This document shows positions 34,946 through 45,189 of a stretch of 64,000 bases of DNA, in pieces. Below the pieces are notes generated by a model. That model did not search any database. It was not told the DNA's origin and was given only the letters and a program-made list of their open reading frames with translations. The DNA is from Zobellia amurskyensis (lineage in GTDB: Bacteria; Bacteroidota; Bacteroidia; Flavobacteriales; Flavobacteriaceae), in contig NZ_RCNR01000004.1 in the NCBI RefSeq assembly GCF_009725985.1, forward strand, positions 62,001 to 126,000. The letters run 5' to 3'. How positions within the stretch are numbered: the first letter of the stretch is position 1; each line of letters starts with the position of its first letter. Both the position numbers and the translations under genes were made by a program.

Positions 34946-35560
34946 TTAGTCAAGCTCTTGAATGCGAATATTTTTCCAACGAACTTTAATGCCACCACCA
35001 CTGTGTATTTGAAGTGCAATGGAGCCTCTGCCTTCTCCAATTTTCCCATCATTAAGTTCAACCATTTTTTTACCATTTAACCAACTGGTTACAGTACTAC
35101 CATTAGTCTCAATTCGCATGTGGTTCCAATCTGTTGGTTTAAGATGTTTTTCGTCTTCAGGATTTGGTTTTATTAGCCAGCCTCTGCCATCAACAGTAGA
35201 TTCGTATATGCCCCCGGTATGTAGTTCCGGAGGGGCTACTTCTACTTGCCACCCACGTATGGTAGTACCATCGTCACCGCCAACATGGGAACGGATGAAA
35301 ATCCCGCTATTACCATTTGCCTCAAGTTTAAAGTCAAGATTTAAAATAAAATTTTTGTAAGGTTTGTTAGTGGATAGATATCCGTATTTTGCTTCTGGGC
35401 CACTTTCGCAAACCAGTTCACCACCTTCAACATACCAATATTCGGTGCCGTGTTTTGTCCAACCAGATAAATCTTTTCCATTAAAAATATCCGTACCTTC
35501 TTGTGAGTAAACCGTAGTGTAGCTTAGTAAAATGATTAAAACAAATAGTGATGTTCTCAT
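34946..35560 (-). CDS. DUF1080 (3-keto-disaccharide hydrolase-type) protein 1
   Basis: A 204-residue secreted protein: signal peptide cut near VYSQ (about 20), then one DUF1080 jelly-roll domain with the typical opening FNGKDLSGWTK, ELVCESGP, GNSGIFIRS and WNHMRIE, and a final GGGIKVRWKNIRIQEL strand. The family includes enzymes that cleave 3-keto-glycosides after C3 oxidation. It pairs with the TAT-exported oxidoreductase of the same locus. A paralogue of 258 residues lies two genes upstream. Confidence 0.88.
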   Translation of the reverse strand: MRTSLFVLIILLSYTTVYSQEGTDIFNGKDLSGWTKHGTEYWYVEGGELVCESGPEAKYGYLSTNKPYKNFILNLDFKLEANGNSGIFIRSHVGGDDGTTIRGWQVEVAPPELHTGGIYESTVDGRGWLIKPNPEDEKHLKPTDWNHMRIETNGSTVTSWLNGKKMVELNDGKIGEGRGSIALQIHSGGGIKVRWKNIRIQELD

Positions 35561-35592
35561 GATATATTTTTCTTTGGTTTAATATAAAATTT

Positions 35593-36603
35593 TCAAAAAT
35601 CGTCCATTACTGAAAGCCAATATTTTTCTATTTCCTGTTTTGAAGGCGTTTCTTTTGGTCTAACTAAACGAAACCCAACGAAAGGGGCATCGGTCAGCCA
35701 CCATATACTTTTTGGCATTTGTGGGTCACGTTGTTTCCATTTTTTGGAGGAAGCGTGCCTATTGGCAGACCGTAGGTCTTCAGGCAAACTCATCCAAGAG
35801 CCTCCTCGAACCGAACGAGGATATAGTTTGGTAGGCTTAAACAGAGGGTTGTTAACAGGATTACCCTGTAAATTTTTAAAGTAACTTTCTTTGTATTCAT
35901 CCATGGTCCACTCTGCTACATTGCCATGCATATCGTACAGGCCGTAGGAATTGGGTAGTTTGCTTCCCACTTTCTGGTACTTTTCGTTACTATTTGCTTT
36001 GTACCAAGCATATTCGTTCAATTGACTTGCGTCATCACCGAAATGATATGCCGTTGTAGAACCTGAACGGCAGGCATATTCCCATTCCGCTTCGGTAGGA
36101 AGTCTATAGAAATTACCGGTCTTGGCAAATAGCCATTTTGCGTACATAGCGGCTGAATACTGGGTCATATTAATAGCAGGAAACCCTTCTTTTCCCATAC
36201 CGAAGCTCATATCGATGTACATTGGTGTTGCTGTAGCTACGCCATCTACATCCATCTTAGAGCCGTCCTTGAGGGTTATGGTTCTTTTGGAAATGTTTTG
36301 GGCGTTTTCATCGAGAAACTGACTGTATTGTTCCCAAGTTATTTCATAGATACCCATCCAAAAAGAATTTACTTGTACCTTCCGCCTCGGTCCCTCATCG
36401 TTGTTTCGTCCCTTTTCTGTATTTGGACTCCCCATGTAGAAAGTTCCCCCTTTGATAGGAGTCATTTTTATTTGAATATCTGAGTTGGGAATTTGCTCTG
36501 AATATGGGAGAAATTCAGTATCGACCATTTTTGTGTATTGGCTTGCACCAATAAGTAATAAACATACAACCGATATGCTTATAAGTCGTTTGTGATATTG
36601 CAT
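35593..36603 (-). CDS. SUMF1/FGE-fold protein lacking the catalytic cysteines
   Basis: A 336-residue protein with an N-terminal hydrophobic segment (probable signal or anchor), then a full formylglycine-generating-enzyme-type fold: GGTFYMGS, VNSFWMGIYEITWEQY, RLPTEAEWEYACR, GLYDMHGNVAEWT, RSVRGGSW and GFRLVRP. In true FGE the segment after RGGSW carries the paired catalytic Cys; here it reads MSLPEDLRSANRHASS with none. It is therefore probably a binding or structural protein (as GldJ/GldK are) rather than a sulfatase activator. Located between the two DUF1080 genes of the sugar locus; periplasmic by inference. Confidence 0.82.
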   Translation of the reverse strand: MQYHKRLISISVVCLLLIGASQYTKMVDTEFLPYSEQIPNSDIQIKMTPIKGGTFYMGSPNTEKGRNNDEGPRRKVQVNSFWMGIYEITWEQYSQFLDENAQNISKRTITLKDGSKMDVDGVATATPMYIDMSFGMGKEGFPAINMTQYSAAMYAKWLFAKTGNFYRLPTEAEWEYACRSGSTTAYHFGDDASQLNEYAWYKANSNEKYQKVGSKLPNSYGLYDMHGNVAEWTMDEYKESYFKNLQGNPVNNPLFKPTKLYPRSVRGGSWMSLPEDLRSANRHASSKKWKQRDPQMPKSIWWLTDAPFVGFRLVRPKETPSKQEIEKYWLSVMDDF

Positions 36604-36720
36604 CGGTATTAATTGGTTTTTGTTAATTATAGAGCATACAGGCCCTTACTTCCCTTTCGGGATGTGGATTTTAAGAGTTGATAGGGAAAAGGTGATTGAG
36701 ATTTAGCCGCCTCCTATAAT

Positions 36721-37497
36721 CTATTTTAATTCTGGAGCAATTTGGTCCATAGATATCACGCTTGGAGGAAGTTCGGTAACCTTTAAATTTCGAAAATGTA
36801 TTTCAGCTCCTTCCGATTCCAGGCATAAGTAGCCTTTTTTTTGTGATGATTTTGCAAGACCATTTACGAATTTACCGTTTACAGCAAGCTTTACCACACC
36901 GTCAACACACACTACATCGTACGTGTTCCAAATACCTTTCCCTTTTGCACGATTCTCAATGGATTTACTTCTTTCTCCTCTAGGGTTATCAGGAATTGTT
37001 GTCACTCCACCCACACCAAAAAGTTCACCATGTACATAGGCAATAGGAGGTTGTTTTCCGTCTCGAAGATTGAGATTTACCCAGTCTAATTCCAACATTT
37101 GTATTTCAAGACCATCAGGTAAATCTTTGCCTTCTTCTGGGTTTGCATTGCTCCAAGCAAATATTCCAGAATTCCCTCCAGCCTCCATGTGTCTCCATTC
37201 TACATGTAGAATAAAGTTTTCATACTGTTTTTCAGAACGTACTACTCCTATTGGCATACCTTTGCAAACTAAAGTACCATCATCTTGAACAGACCATGTT
37301 TTTTCTTCGGTATTCACATTTTTCCATTTTATAGTTTCAGCCTCAACTGATTTTGGAGCGTAGAGGTTTTTCATTTCGGTCACAGAGCCAAATTCAAAAC
37401 TAAAATCATCAGTTTGGGCATTAATTTCGGTAACAACTATTAATGCTAGAGCAAAGGCAATCCGTAATCCTATTTTATTTATATATTTCATAGTCAT
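36721..37497 (-). CDS. DUF1080 (3-keto-disaccharide hydrolase-type) protein 2
   Basis: A 258-residue secreted protein with a signal peptide (cut near INAQ, about 28). One DUF1080 domain: [50 protein letters not shown] and a final [13 protein letters not shown]. It is longer than its paralogue at both ends. The GNSGIF core is conserved in both, so both may be active on different linkages. Same direction as the rest of the locus; the 151-bp gap before it and the AT-rich leader could hold an internal promoter. Confidence 0.88.
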   Translation of the reverse strand: MTMKYINKIGLRIAFALALIVVTEINAQTDDFSFEFGSVTEMKNLYAPKSVEAETIKWKNVNTEEKTWSVQDDGTLVCKGMPIGVVRSEKQYENFILHVEWRHMEAGGNSGIFAWSNANPEEGKDLPDGLEIQMLELDWVNLNLRDGKQPPIAYVHGELFGVGGVTTIPDNPRGERSKSIENRAKGKGIWNTYDVVCVDGVVKLAVNGKFVNGLAKSSQKKGYLCLESEGAEIHFRNLKVTELPPSVISMDQIAPELK

Positions 37498-37648
37498 TTT
37501 TAATAATTCGTTTCAGGAAAGGTTATAGAATTTAGGGTAGACGGTAGTAAACCAATCTATGTATAGAATAGACTCCCAAAAAATAATTGAATTTTCGAGC
37601 ATACTCCTAAATAAATCAACTATTTCACTGTAACATATAATTTTATGA

Positions 37649-38953
37649 TTAGATAAATTTGGTTTTGCCGGGTACGGCTATTTCAGGTCCTTCAAACTTT
37701 AAATTCCAGTCGTAAGAATCGGGCCCTAATATTTCAGTTGAATTTAATGCGTCCTCCCAGGTTATAGTCTGTCCTGTATAAGCGGCCATTCTTCCCATAA
37801 TACCCATAAGTGTGCTGTTGGCACTAAGTTCTCCATCGTTTATGCCCGAACCTTCACGAATGGATTTAAAGAGTGCATCATGTTCCGACTGATACATGTC
37901 ATTGACTTCCCCATCGTATTTCCAAGAGTTTTTACCTGTAATCTCGTGGCGGTTTCCTTCATAATAAGCATTACCTAAAGACCCATTGATTTCAACTGCA
38001 TTTTTTGAAGACCCTCCCCGTTGTTGCCTTGTAAAACAGTATCCTTTAACATCATCGGCATAATTATATTCCATTGCGAAATGGTCGAATATGTTTCCAT
38101 ATTTTTTATCAGTACGCCATTGTCTTCCACCCGTTGCGGTGACTGACAAGGGCATTTTTTCACCTAATGCCCAGGTTATCATATCTAAACTATGAACAAA
38201 CATTTCTACGATGAAATCGCCTGACAACCAATTTTGATAATACCAGTTTCTAAGTTGGTATTCCATGTCTGTCCATTCTGGTTGTCTATCCTTAAACCAT
38301 AGCTCTCCACCATTTCTAGTAGATGAAATCGATTTGATATCTCCTATGGCACCATCTAAAACTTTCCCGTACAATGCCTGTTTTTGAAGGTCGTATCTAA
38401 AACAATAACCAGAGACTAAAGACAGATTTTTATTTTTAGCTTTTTTCGCAGCCTCCAGGACTTTTCGAACACCCGGTGCATCTACTGCAACAGGCTTTTC
38501 ATAAAAGACATGTTTTCCGGCATCTATAGCAGCTGTTAAGTGATTAGGTCTGAAGCCAGGAGGACTCGCTAGAAGTACGACATCTACTCCGGAATCGATA
38601 AGTTTTTTATATGCATCAAAACCTACGAACTGTCGCTCTTTATCAACTTTTATACGCTTACCGTGAGCTTTTTTTAATAAATTCAACGAACTTGTAAGTC
38701 TATCTTCAAAAGCATCTGCCATGGCATGTAATATCACATCCGGATCTGCGTTCAGAGCTTGTACAGCTGCGCCTGTACCCCGGCCTCCACAACCGACCAA
38801 CCCTACTTTGAGTTGTTTCTTTATGGTGCCACTAAAACTATTGGCTAAACCTACTGGCATATGAATTGATCCAGCACTGAAAAGAGCAGCAGCTCCAGCT
38901 TTTTTAATGAATCCTCTACGAGTGTCTTTGGAAATTATTGATTTGTCTTTCAT
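37649..38953 (-). CDS. Gfo/Idh/MocA-family oxidoreductase with TAT signal
   Basis: A 434-residue oxidoreductase. The twin-arginine motif DTRRGFIKKAG (about 10-20) followed by a weakly hydrophobic stretch marks export with bound cofactor. The Rossmann motif VGLVGCGGRGTG is at about 51-62, the family motif EKPVAV near 153-158, and a VEMFVHSLDMITWALG helix carries the catalytic-site His. Periplasmic, TAT-exported members of this type in SusCD loci are linked to C3 oxidation of glycosides. It starts 6 bp after susD and precedes both DUF1080 genes, which fits an oxidise-then-cleave pathway. The substrate is inferred only. Confidence 0.88.
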   Translation of the reverse strand: MKDKSIISKDTRRGFIKKAGAAALFSAGSIHMPVGLANSFSGTIKKQLKVGLVGCGGRGTGAAVQALNADPDVILHAMADAFEDRLTSSLNLLKKAHGKRIKVDKERQFVGFDAYKKLIDSGVDVVLLASPPGFRPNHLTAAIDAGKHVFYEKPVAVDAPGVRKVLEAAKKAKNKNLSLVSGYCFRYDLQKQALYGKVLDGAIGDIKSISSTRNGGELWFKDRQPEWTDMEYQLRNWYYQNWLSGDFIVEMFVHSLDMITWALGEKMPLSVTATGGRQWRTDKKYGNIFDHFAMEYNYADDVKGYCFTRQQRGGSSKNAVEINGSLGNAYYEGNRHEITGKNSWKYDGEVNDMYQSEHDALFKSIREGSGINDGELSANSTLMGIMGRMAAYTGQTITWEDALNSTEILGPDSYDWNLKFEGPEIAVPGKTKFI

Positions 38954-38959
38954 ATTATT

Positions 38960-40531
38960 TTAATTTGTGTAGCCGGGGTTTTGTGTGATTACATCGTTTA
39001 TGTCCATTTCCTTTTGTGGAACAGGCCAACAGTAATCGCGAGTTGGATTAAATTTGGCAACCTGTCCATAATCTAATGTTTCCCATTCACCAGAATTTTC
39101 GTTGATGTAAAACATACCCTCAAGAAGGCCAACCTTTGCTTCGCCAAGTTCCCATCTATTAAGGTCGTATAGCCGAAGACCTTCAAAAGCTAACTCCTTG
39201 ACGCGTTCATCACGAACGATTTGTCTCAGTTCAGCCTGTGTTTTTCCTTCAGTAATAGCTGGCATTTCTACTGTTGGTCGCTGTCTTATAGCATTAATGG
39301 CATCATAAACAGATGTATCAATTTCATTAAGTTCAATTTTAGATTCTGCATACATTAGCAATACATCGGCATACCTAATTAATATCATATTTACATCACC
39401 TAAGTCTGGGTTCTCTACAAATGTTTCGTAGTCCACCCATTTTTTTAGATTGTAACCATATAAAGTAGCCCACTCACTACCACTAACACGGTCGGGAGTG
39501 TCGCTGGTAGGCCATGAGTTATAGGTGTTACTGCCAATGGTCTGCCCGGTGTAATATACATTAAAAGCCCATCGAGGGTCTTTATTCTCATAAGGGTCAT
39601 CTGGGTTCACAGGCCCGATATATTCGTATTTCTCAAAAAGCCCCATCATAGGTTCAACTGTAGAATTACCACCGATAGATGCTGCTGAATATCCAAAGTT
39701 GTTGTAGACACTCCCTCCGACGGCATATTGCCTATCAAAAATTATTTCCGATGAATTCTGCCCAGCGGCATGGAAAAGCTCTTCGTAATTAGGGTACAGG
39801 CTATAAACTCCTAAATTAATAACGGCTAAAGATGCATCTCTGGCCAGTTCATATTTGTTATTACGAATGGCTATTCTTGCTTTAGTGGCTAAAGCAGCGC
39901 CATGTGTAATCCTGCCAAGATTATCATTGTTGTAACTCATAGGCAATGCTTCGCTATTAATTATAGCATCTAATTCACTTAGTACAAAATCTACGATTTC
40001 TTCCTTGGAGTTAGTAGGGCGCTGGTCATTCACATCAAGAGGTTCCAGAATTAAAGGAGCATTACACCAAAGACTGGAAAGCTGCATATAATAATACGCT
40101 CTTAAGAATTGAGCTTCGGCTGTTAATCTTGCCATAATATTTGGGTCGCCCTCTTCTACACGACCTATATTCGCTAGAACGTCATTAGCCTTTCGAATAC
40201 CACGATAATACCTTTCCCATATTCCTGTGATTGTGGCATTGGACGGGTCTATTTCACCAAGGCGCACGTCATTAAAAGTAGGGACATTCGAAGCAGATCT
40301 AAAGCCTATATCAGTAATGCCATCTAATTCTATAACAGATTGGGTATTGTCAAGCTCATTGTAAATAGCATTAACGGCTAAAATAGCATCTCTTTCAGTC
40401 CTCCAATAAACCGTCTCTGAAACCGCACCGGTAGGTTCAATATCTAGTCCTTCGTCTAGGCCGTCAGCACATCCTAAGAATAGAGCGGAGACCATTAATA
40501 GTAATCCTTTTAGTATATCTAAATTTTTCAT
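38960..40531 (-). CDS. SusD/RagB-family nutrient-binding lipoprotein
   Basis: A 523-residue surface lipoprotein with lipobox LFLGC (Cys about 21). TPR-like helices typical of SusD: YWRTERDAILAVNAIY near the start, AQFLRAYYYMQL (about 140), and the C-terminal RDERVKELAFEGLRLYDLNRW that marks the family. It binds glycan at the cell surface and closes over the SusC partner encoded 18 bp upstream. Family clear; ligand unknown, as no glycoside hydrolase or polysaccharide lyase of a known class is in the locus. Confidence 0.94.
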   Translation of the reverse strand: MKNLDILKGLLLMVSALFLGCADGLDEGLDIEPTGAVSETVYWRTERDAILAVNAIYNELDNTQSVIELDGITDIGFRSASNVPTFNDVRLGEIDPSNATITGIWERYYRGIRKANDVLANIGRVEEGDPNIMARLTAEAQFLRAYYYMQLSSLWCNAPLILEPLDVNDQRPTNSKEEIVDFVLSELDAIINSEALPMSYNNDNLGRITHGAALATKARIAIRNNKYELARDASLAVINLGVYSLYPNYEELFHAAGQNSSEIIFDRQYAVGGSVYNNFGYSAASIGGNSTVEPMMGLFEKYEYIGPVNPDDPYENKDPRWAFNVYYTGQTIGSNTYNSWPTSDTPDRVSGSEWATLYGYNLKKWVDYETFVENPDLGDVNMILIRYADVLLMYAESKIELNEIDTSVYDAINAIRQRPTVEMPAITEGKTQAELRQIVRDERVKELAFEGLRLYDLNRWELGEAKVGLLEGMFYINENSGEWETLDYGQVAKFNPTRDYCWPVPQKEMDINDVITQNPGYTN

Positions 40532-40549
40532 AATAGCTTTTTTTATTTC

Positions 40550-43500
40550 TTAAAACACCACGTTAAGACCAACACTCATTGTTTTCGTGTGAGGAAAGAA
40601 TTGACTTCTTCCTCGAGGAGTTTCGGGGTCAAATAATTTTTGAGCAGTTATTGTAAGCATATTTTCTCCGGAAACATATAATCTCAGTTTTGAAAAAATA
40701 TCTTGCTTAAAAGTGTAGCCTAACTGAAAATTCTTTAGTCTGGCGTATTTGCTGTCTATTAGCCAAAAATCTGATTTGACGATATTCCATGAGTTCCCCG
40801 ATGTTACCAAAGGCCAATCGCCATTTGGATTTCTTTCAGGGTGGTATGAACGTTCTGCCATTTCTTTGTGAACGAAGTTCTGAAAAGCAGGGCCTTCAGG
40901 TATTGCGCCATCCAACAAATGTTGTTTTTTGAGTACACCTTGCCAAAACATCGAGAAATCGAAGCCTTTGAATGAAGCATCGAACCGTAAGCCGAATTCA
41001 TATCTTGGGTCCTCATTACCTATGATGACTTGATCACCTCCCGGAGCAATGGATTGTGTAATTTGACCATCACCGTTTACATCTTCATATATGATGTCGC
41101 CTATTCCCACGTTTGGGTGAATTGTCGCTGGATATTCAGCCAAATCTTCATTGGTTCTATATAGGCCAGGAGACGTGAGACCTCTTAAAGTATTGATTGA
41201 ATGGCCTTCTGTCCATATAGAAAAGTTGTCTGGAAAAAATGGACCAGCACCATTTAAATCTTCAATTTTATTAATAACATCGGTAAAGTTTACTCCTACC
41301 GAATAATTGAAGCCATCTGGCTTAAAGAGACTTTGGTAATTAATACCTATTTCATAACCATTGTTAGAAACCGCAGCGGCATTTTGTACCGGAGGATTAA
41401 CGCCAATGGTACTAGATATAGGTAAGTCAAGTAAGATGTCATCAGTGTATTTCCAGAAATATTCGGCGACTAATGAGAGTCTGTTATTCAAAAAAGTGGC
41501 ATCAAGGCCTATATTAGTCATGGTTGAGGTTTCCCAAGTGATATTTGGATTTCCGGCCGTTCTTATTGCAGAACCGGATACCACGTTTCCACCAAACTGA
41601 TACCCTTGATTTAAATCGTAAGTACTGCTAAAACGGTTTAACCCAATGTTTTGGTTACCCAATTGCCCCCATGAAGCTCTTAGTTTGATATTACTGATAA
41701 AAGTGTCTTCTACCAAATCTTCAATAAAGGCCTCATTCGTAATGTTCCAACCCGCAGAAATCGAAGGGAAGACCCCCCATCGGTTACCATCACCAAACCT
41801 TGAAGAACCATCATACCTTATATTACCCTGAATGAGATATTTATCATCGAACGAATAGTTCAATCTACCAAAAAAGGACCGAAGTCTCCATTCTTGATTA
41901 TAGCCACTGATACCTTGATTGTCAACAGCACCGGCATTCAAATCTCTAAGGTCATTGTTGAAGAAATTTTGTCGACTTGCAACAACATTCTTGAATTTGT
42001 TATGAATTTCTTCGTAACCAACAAGTGCCTCTATATCATGATTATCAAATTGTTTGTCATAATTAAGATATAGTCTTTGGCTAAGCTCTCTTGTAGTGTT
42101 CTCGATTTCTGTGAGTTCGTTAGTTGCAAACCAACCAGAAACAGCGACAGGTTCACCCGTGACATAGTTTTCCATACCCGCTAGGCTATTCATGAAACGA
42201 GAAGTAGATTGGTTATCTAGCTTATAGGTTACATTACCTTCCAATGATAGGTCTTCCCTTATCTTATATTCGAAGCCTCCCTGGGCAACAACATCGTCGG
42301 AAAGTCTATTGGTTTCGCCTTCATTGGCCATGGCATGCGGGTTCCAATAGCCAGAGACCAAATCGTACGTGCCATCAGGATATTCCATGACTACATTTCT
42401 ATTAATGTGGAGTAGACCTTGAACGATTTGTTGCCCGGCAACACCACTCCCGTTTATAGCATGCCCTGGACCGGAAAAATTCCCATTCCGGTACATAAGT
42501 CCTAATTTGAACGTCAACTTATCACTGGCATACATATCTGCATTGATAAGCATGGTAGTTCTTTTGTTATTGAAATTCTGAATAATACCGTCGGAATCAT
42601 TGTAGTTTAGAGATGCAAATATTCTTCCCCTTTCGCCTCCACTGGAGATAGAGAATGCATGTTGTTGCATGAGCGCACTTTTGTTGAATATTCCATCTTC
42701 CCAATTAGCCCAAGGAAATTCATAAGGATTTGTACCTGCGACAGCATTTTCAATGTATTCCTCAGAATAAGTGGGTGTACCCCCTGCATTTACCTGAGCC
42801 TCATTTTCTAGTCTTAACCATGATTCGGTATCAGCTTTCTCTGGAAAAAAACTAGGGTTTTGAACCCCTACAAAAGCATCGTATGTAATTGTAGTGCCTT
42901 TTGCCGCACCTCTTTTTGTGGTTACCAGTATTACTCCGTTGGCCGCTCTTGAGCCATAAATTGCAGCGGATGCAGCATCTTTTAATATTGAAATAGATTC
43001 TATATTTTGCGGCTCTACCGAACTTAATGACTGTTCAATCCCATCAATTAAGACCAGTGGGTTTGAGTTGTTTAAAGTTCCAATACCTCTAATTCTAATA
43101 TCTACATCTTCTACTCCTGGCGACCCTCCTTTGTTTTGAATAGTCAAGCCTGGAGATTGCCCCTGCAAGGCAGTTGCGGCACTAGTTACGGGTCTTTGAG
43201 TAAGGCCTTCCCCGTCAACTGAACTAATCGCTCCAGTAACTTTGGCTCTACTCTGTGTGCCATAACCTACTAATATAACCTCTTCTAAGCTGGCAGCATT
43301 CTCAGACATAGTTATTGATAGATTTGACTGACCGGCAATAGCCACTTCTTTAGTGGAGAATCCAATATATGAAAATACCAATATGGCATCTTGATTTACG
43401 GTAATAGAAAAGTTTCCGTCGAAATCTGTCTGGGTACCATTCGTTGTTCCTTTTTCTAGAATGTTTGCTCCTGGTAAAGGTTGACCATCCGCATCTAGAA

Positions 43501-43942
43501 CAACACCTGTGACTTGCTGCTGTACTTCTTTCCTGTTGGAATCCATCAGGATGGGTTCGTTTTTACTTGATTTTGAGTCTAAATTTTTATTAGTTAATAT
43601 TATCTGCCTGTGTACAGTATAGTAATCAATGTTAGTGTCGTTGAATAAAAGTTCAAGAACTTGATCAATTCTAATTTTTTTTACGTGTATAGTGACTTTT
43701 CGTTGGAAGTCCACTTGACCACTCTCATACATAAACCTGAATTCAGTAGTAGCTTCAATTTTATTGAATACTTCTTTAATGGTGACATTATCAAAATCTA
43801 AGCTTAGAAAGGTGTTTTGGCTATATGTACTCGCTTGTATATTACAGAATGAAATTAATAGAATTACAATGGAGAGTTTAAGTTTTGTACAAGGTTTTAG
43901 AGAAAACCAGGTCAGTAATTTGCTCATTTGGTTTTTTTTCAT
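40550..43942 (-). CDS. SusC/RagA TonB-dependent receptor with FecR-signalling domain
   Basis: An 1130-residue outer-membrane importer. Signal peptide (about 1-41), a secretin/TonB N-terminal signalling domain (about 45-115), a carboxypeptidase-regulatory-like domain (VTGVVLDADGQPLPGANILE, about 145-220), a plug (LEEVILVGYGTQSR with IRGIGTLNNSNPLVLIDG) and a C-terminal barrel ending in TMSVGLNVVF. The STN domain means it can signal to the FecR anti-sigma factor encoded 107 bp upstream. With SusD it forms the uptake pair for the locus's glycoside. Confidence 0.95.
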   Translation of the reverse strand: MKKNQMSKLLTWFSLKPCTKLKLSIVILLISFCNIQASTYSQNTFLSLDFDNVTIKEVFNKIEATTEFRFMYESGQVDFQRKVTIHVKKIRIDQVLELLFNDTNIDYYTVHRQIILTNKNLDSKSSKNEPILMDSNRKEVQQQVTGVVLDADGQPLPGANILEKGTTNGTQTDFDGNFSITVNQDAILVFSYIGFSTKEVAIAGQSNLSITMSENAASLEEVILVGYGTQSRAKVTGAISSVDGEGLTQRPVTSAATALQGQSPGLTIQNKGGSPGVEDVDIRIRGIGTLNNSNPLVLIDGIEQSLSSVEPQNIESISILKDAASAAIYGSRAANGVILVTTKRGAAKGTTITYDAFVGVQNPSFFPEKADTESWLRLENEAQVNAGGTPTYSEEYIENAVAGTNPYEFPWANWEDGIFNKSALMQQHAFSISSGGERGRIFASLNYNDSDGIIQNFNNKRTTMLINADMYASDKLTFKLGLMYRNGNFSGPGHAINGSGVAGQQIVQGLLHINRNVVMEYPDGTYDLVSGYWNPHAMANEGETNRLSDDVVAQGGFEYKIREDLSLEGNVTYKLDNQSTSRFMNSLAGMENYVTGEPVAVSGWFATNELTEIENTTRELSQRLYLNYDKQFDNHDIEALVGYEEIHNKFKNVVASRQNFFNNDLRDLNAGAVDNQGISGYNQEWRLRSFFGRLNYSFDDKYLIQGNIRYDGSSRFGDGNRWGVFPSISAGWNITNEAFIEDLVEDTFISNIKLRASWGQLGNQNIGLNRFSSTYDLNQGYQFGGNVVSGSAIRTAGNPNITWETSTMTNIGLDATFLNNRLSLVAEYFWKYTDDILLDLPISSTIGVNPPVQNAAAVSNNGYEIGINYQSLFKPDGFNYSVGVNFTDVINKIEDLNGAGPFFPDNFSIWTEGHSINTLRGLTSPGLYRTNEDLAEYPATIHPNVGIGDIIYEDVNGDGQITQSIAPGGDQVIIGNEDPRYEFGLRFDASFKGFDFSMFWQGVLKKQHLLDGAIPEGPAFQNFVHKEMAERSYHPERNPNGDWPLVTSGNSWNIVKSDFWLIDSKYARLKNFQLGYTFKQDIFSKLRLYVSGENMLTITAQKLFDPETPRGRSQFFPHTKTMSVGLNVVF

Positions 43943-44049
43943 AGTTAGTTAGTTTAGATAATTATGAGTAGTAGAATAATAATTTGTGGTCTATGTAAAA
44001 GTTTAACCGCATTTGAAGATTTAATTCATAGAAATATTTTTTTAGGTTA

Positions 44050-45189
44050 TTAATCTATTAATACTTTCCCATCTACAATTTTGTATGTGAAAGGGTGGAT
44101 TTTCATTAATGACTTTAGTATGTCTTCTATACTTTCGATATTTACATTTAGACTTGCGTTTAGCATTTTTGCGGCAAGTTCTTTGTTATTGTTTTGGATC
44201 ATGATATTGTATCTACGCTCCAGTTTTTGTGCAATTTTACTAAAAGGCACATCTCTGAATATTAGTTCTCCCGTAATCCATCCGGTATACATTTCAACAT
44301 CAACTTCCTCAATTGTAGTATCATGACCGGTTTTATTCCAACTTCCTTGGTCTCCCGGTTTTAAAATAGCACTCTCATTTGGTGAAAAGGAATTGGTCAT
44401 ATCTACTGATCCTTCAATAAGTACAGTGTAGATTTCTTGGTCTTCAGGGTACGATGTTATATTAAACTCAGTTCCAAGTACCTCTACTGCGACGGCATCA
44501 GCATTTACGATGAATGGATGTAGAGTGTCTTTGGCAACTTTAAAGTAGGCTTCACCTTGTATGTATACTTCCCTTTTTGTGCCTTTTAAAAACTTGATTG
44601 GATATCTGATTTTCGTTCCTGAATTTAGGTGCACGAAGGTGCCATCCGATAATTCAATATTAAAAATTTTGCCAAGAGGTACTTGTAGTTCATTAAATAT
44701 GACTTCATCAATCTCAGAATTTGAGTCATAACGTAAAGTATTGCCGCTTTGCTTACCTATTAACTTACCGTTGAACGAAATAATTTTTTTGTCGTCGGTT
44801 TCATTAATGGAAGTGATATTGGTTTCATCGACTCTTAGTGTTATGGAATTTTCAGATGGCTCATAGGTTTGTAATTCGTAATTTTCTTTTTGGATCATAA
44901 AAAAAGTGGTAATTAATCCGATAAAAATTGCCGCATACTTTAAAACCGTTCTCCAAACGGGGGTGGACTGAGTCTCTTTTATTAATATTTCTTCTTTTAT
45001 ACTACTCCAATCTTCAGAAGCATCTATCTTGTTTAATAGAAGAAAAGACTCATTTAGCAGACCTTTATTATAGAGCTGATATATAATCTGTTTTTCGTCA
45101 TTGGATAGGTTTTTTAGGTCTTCCAAATCCAACTTTCCATTCTTTTTAATATGCTCTAAAGCCAACTTTAGTTGCTTCTTTTTTGACAT
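44050..45189 (-). CDS. FecR-family anti-sigma factor
   Basis: A 379-residue single-pass membrane protein. A cytoplasmic N-terminal domain (1-80, DUF4880-like) that holds the sigma factor, a TM helix (about 83-100), the periplasmic FecR domain (165-265: ELSDGTFVHLNSGTKIRYP, VYIQGEAYFKVAKD, VEVLGTEFNI) and a C-terminal DUF4974 domain (310-379: FRDVPFSKIAQKLERRYN). It should sense the STN domain of the SusC protein and release or activate the ECF sigma factor that is divergently encoded. Confidence 0.93.
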   Translation of the reverse strand: MSKKKQLKLALEHIKKNGKLDLEDLKNLSNDEKQIIYQLYNKGLLNESFLLLNKIDASEDWSSIKEEILIKETQSTPVWRTVLKYAAIFIGLITTFFMIQKENYELQTYEPSENSITLRVDETNITSINETDDKKIISFNGKLIGKQSGNTLRYDSNSEIDEVIFNELQVPLGKIFNIELSDGTFVHLNSGTKIRYPIKFLKGTKREVYIQGEAYFKVAKDTLHPFIVNADAVAVEVLGTEFNITSYPEDQEIYTVLIEGSVDMTNSFSPNESAILKPGDQGSWNKTGHDTTIEEVDVEMYTGWITGELIFRDVPFSKIAQKLERRYNIMIQNNNKELAAKMLNASLNVNIESIEDILKSLMKIHPFTYKIVDGKVLID

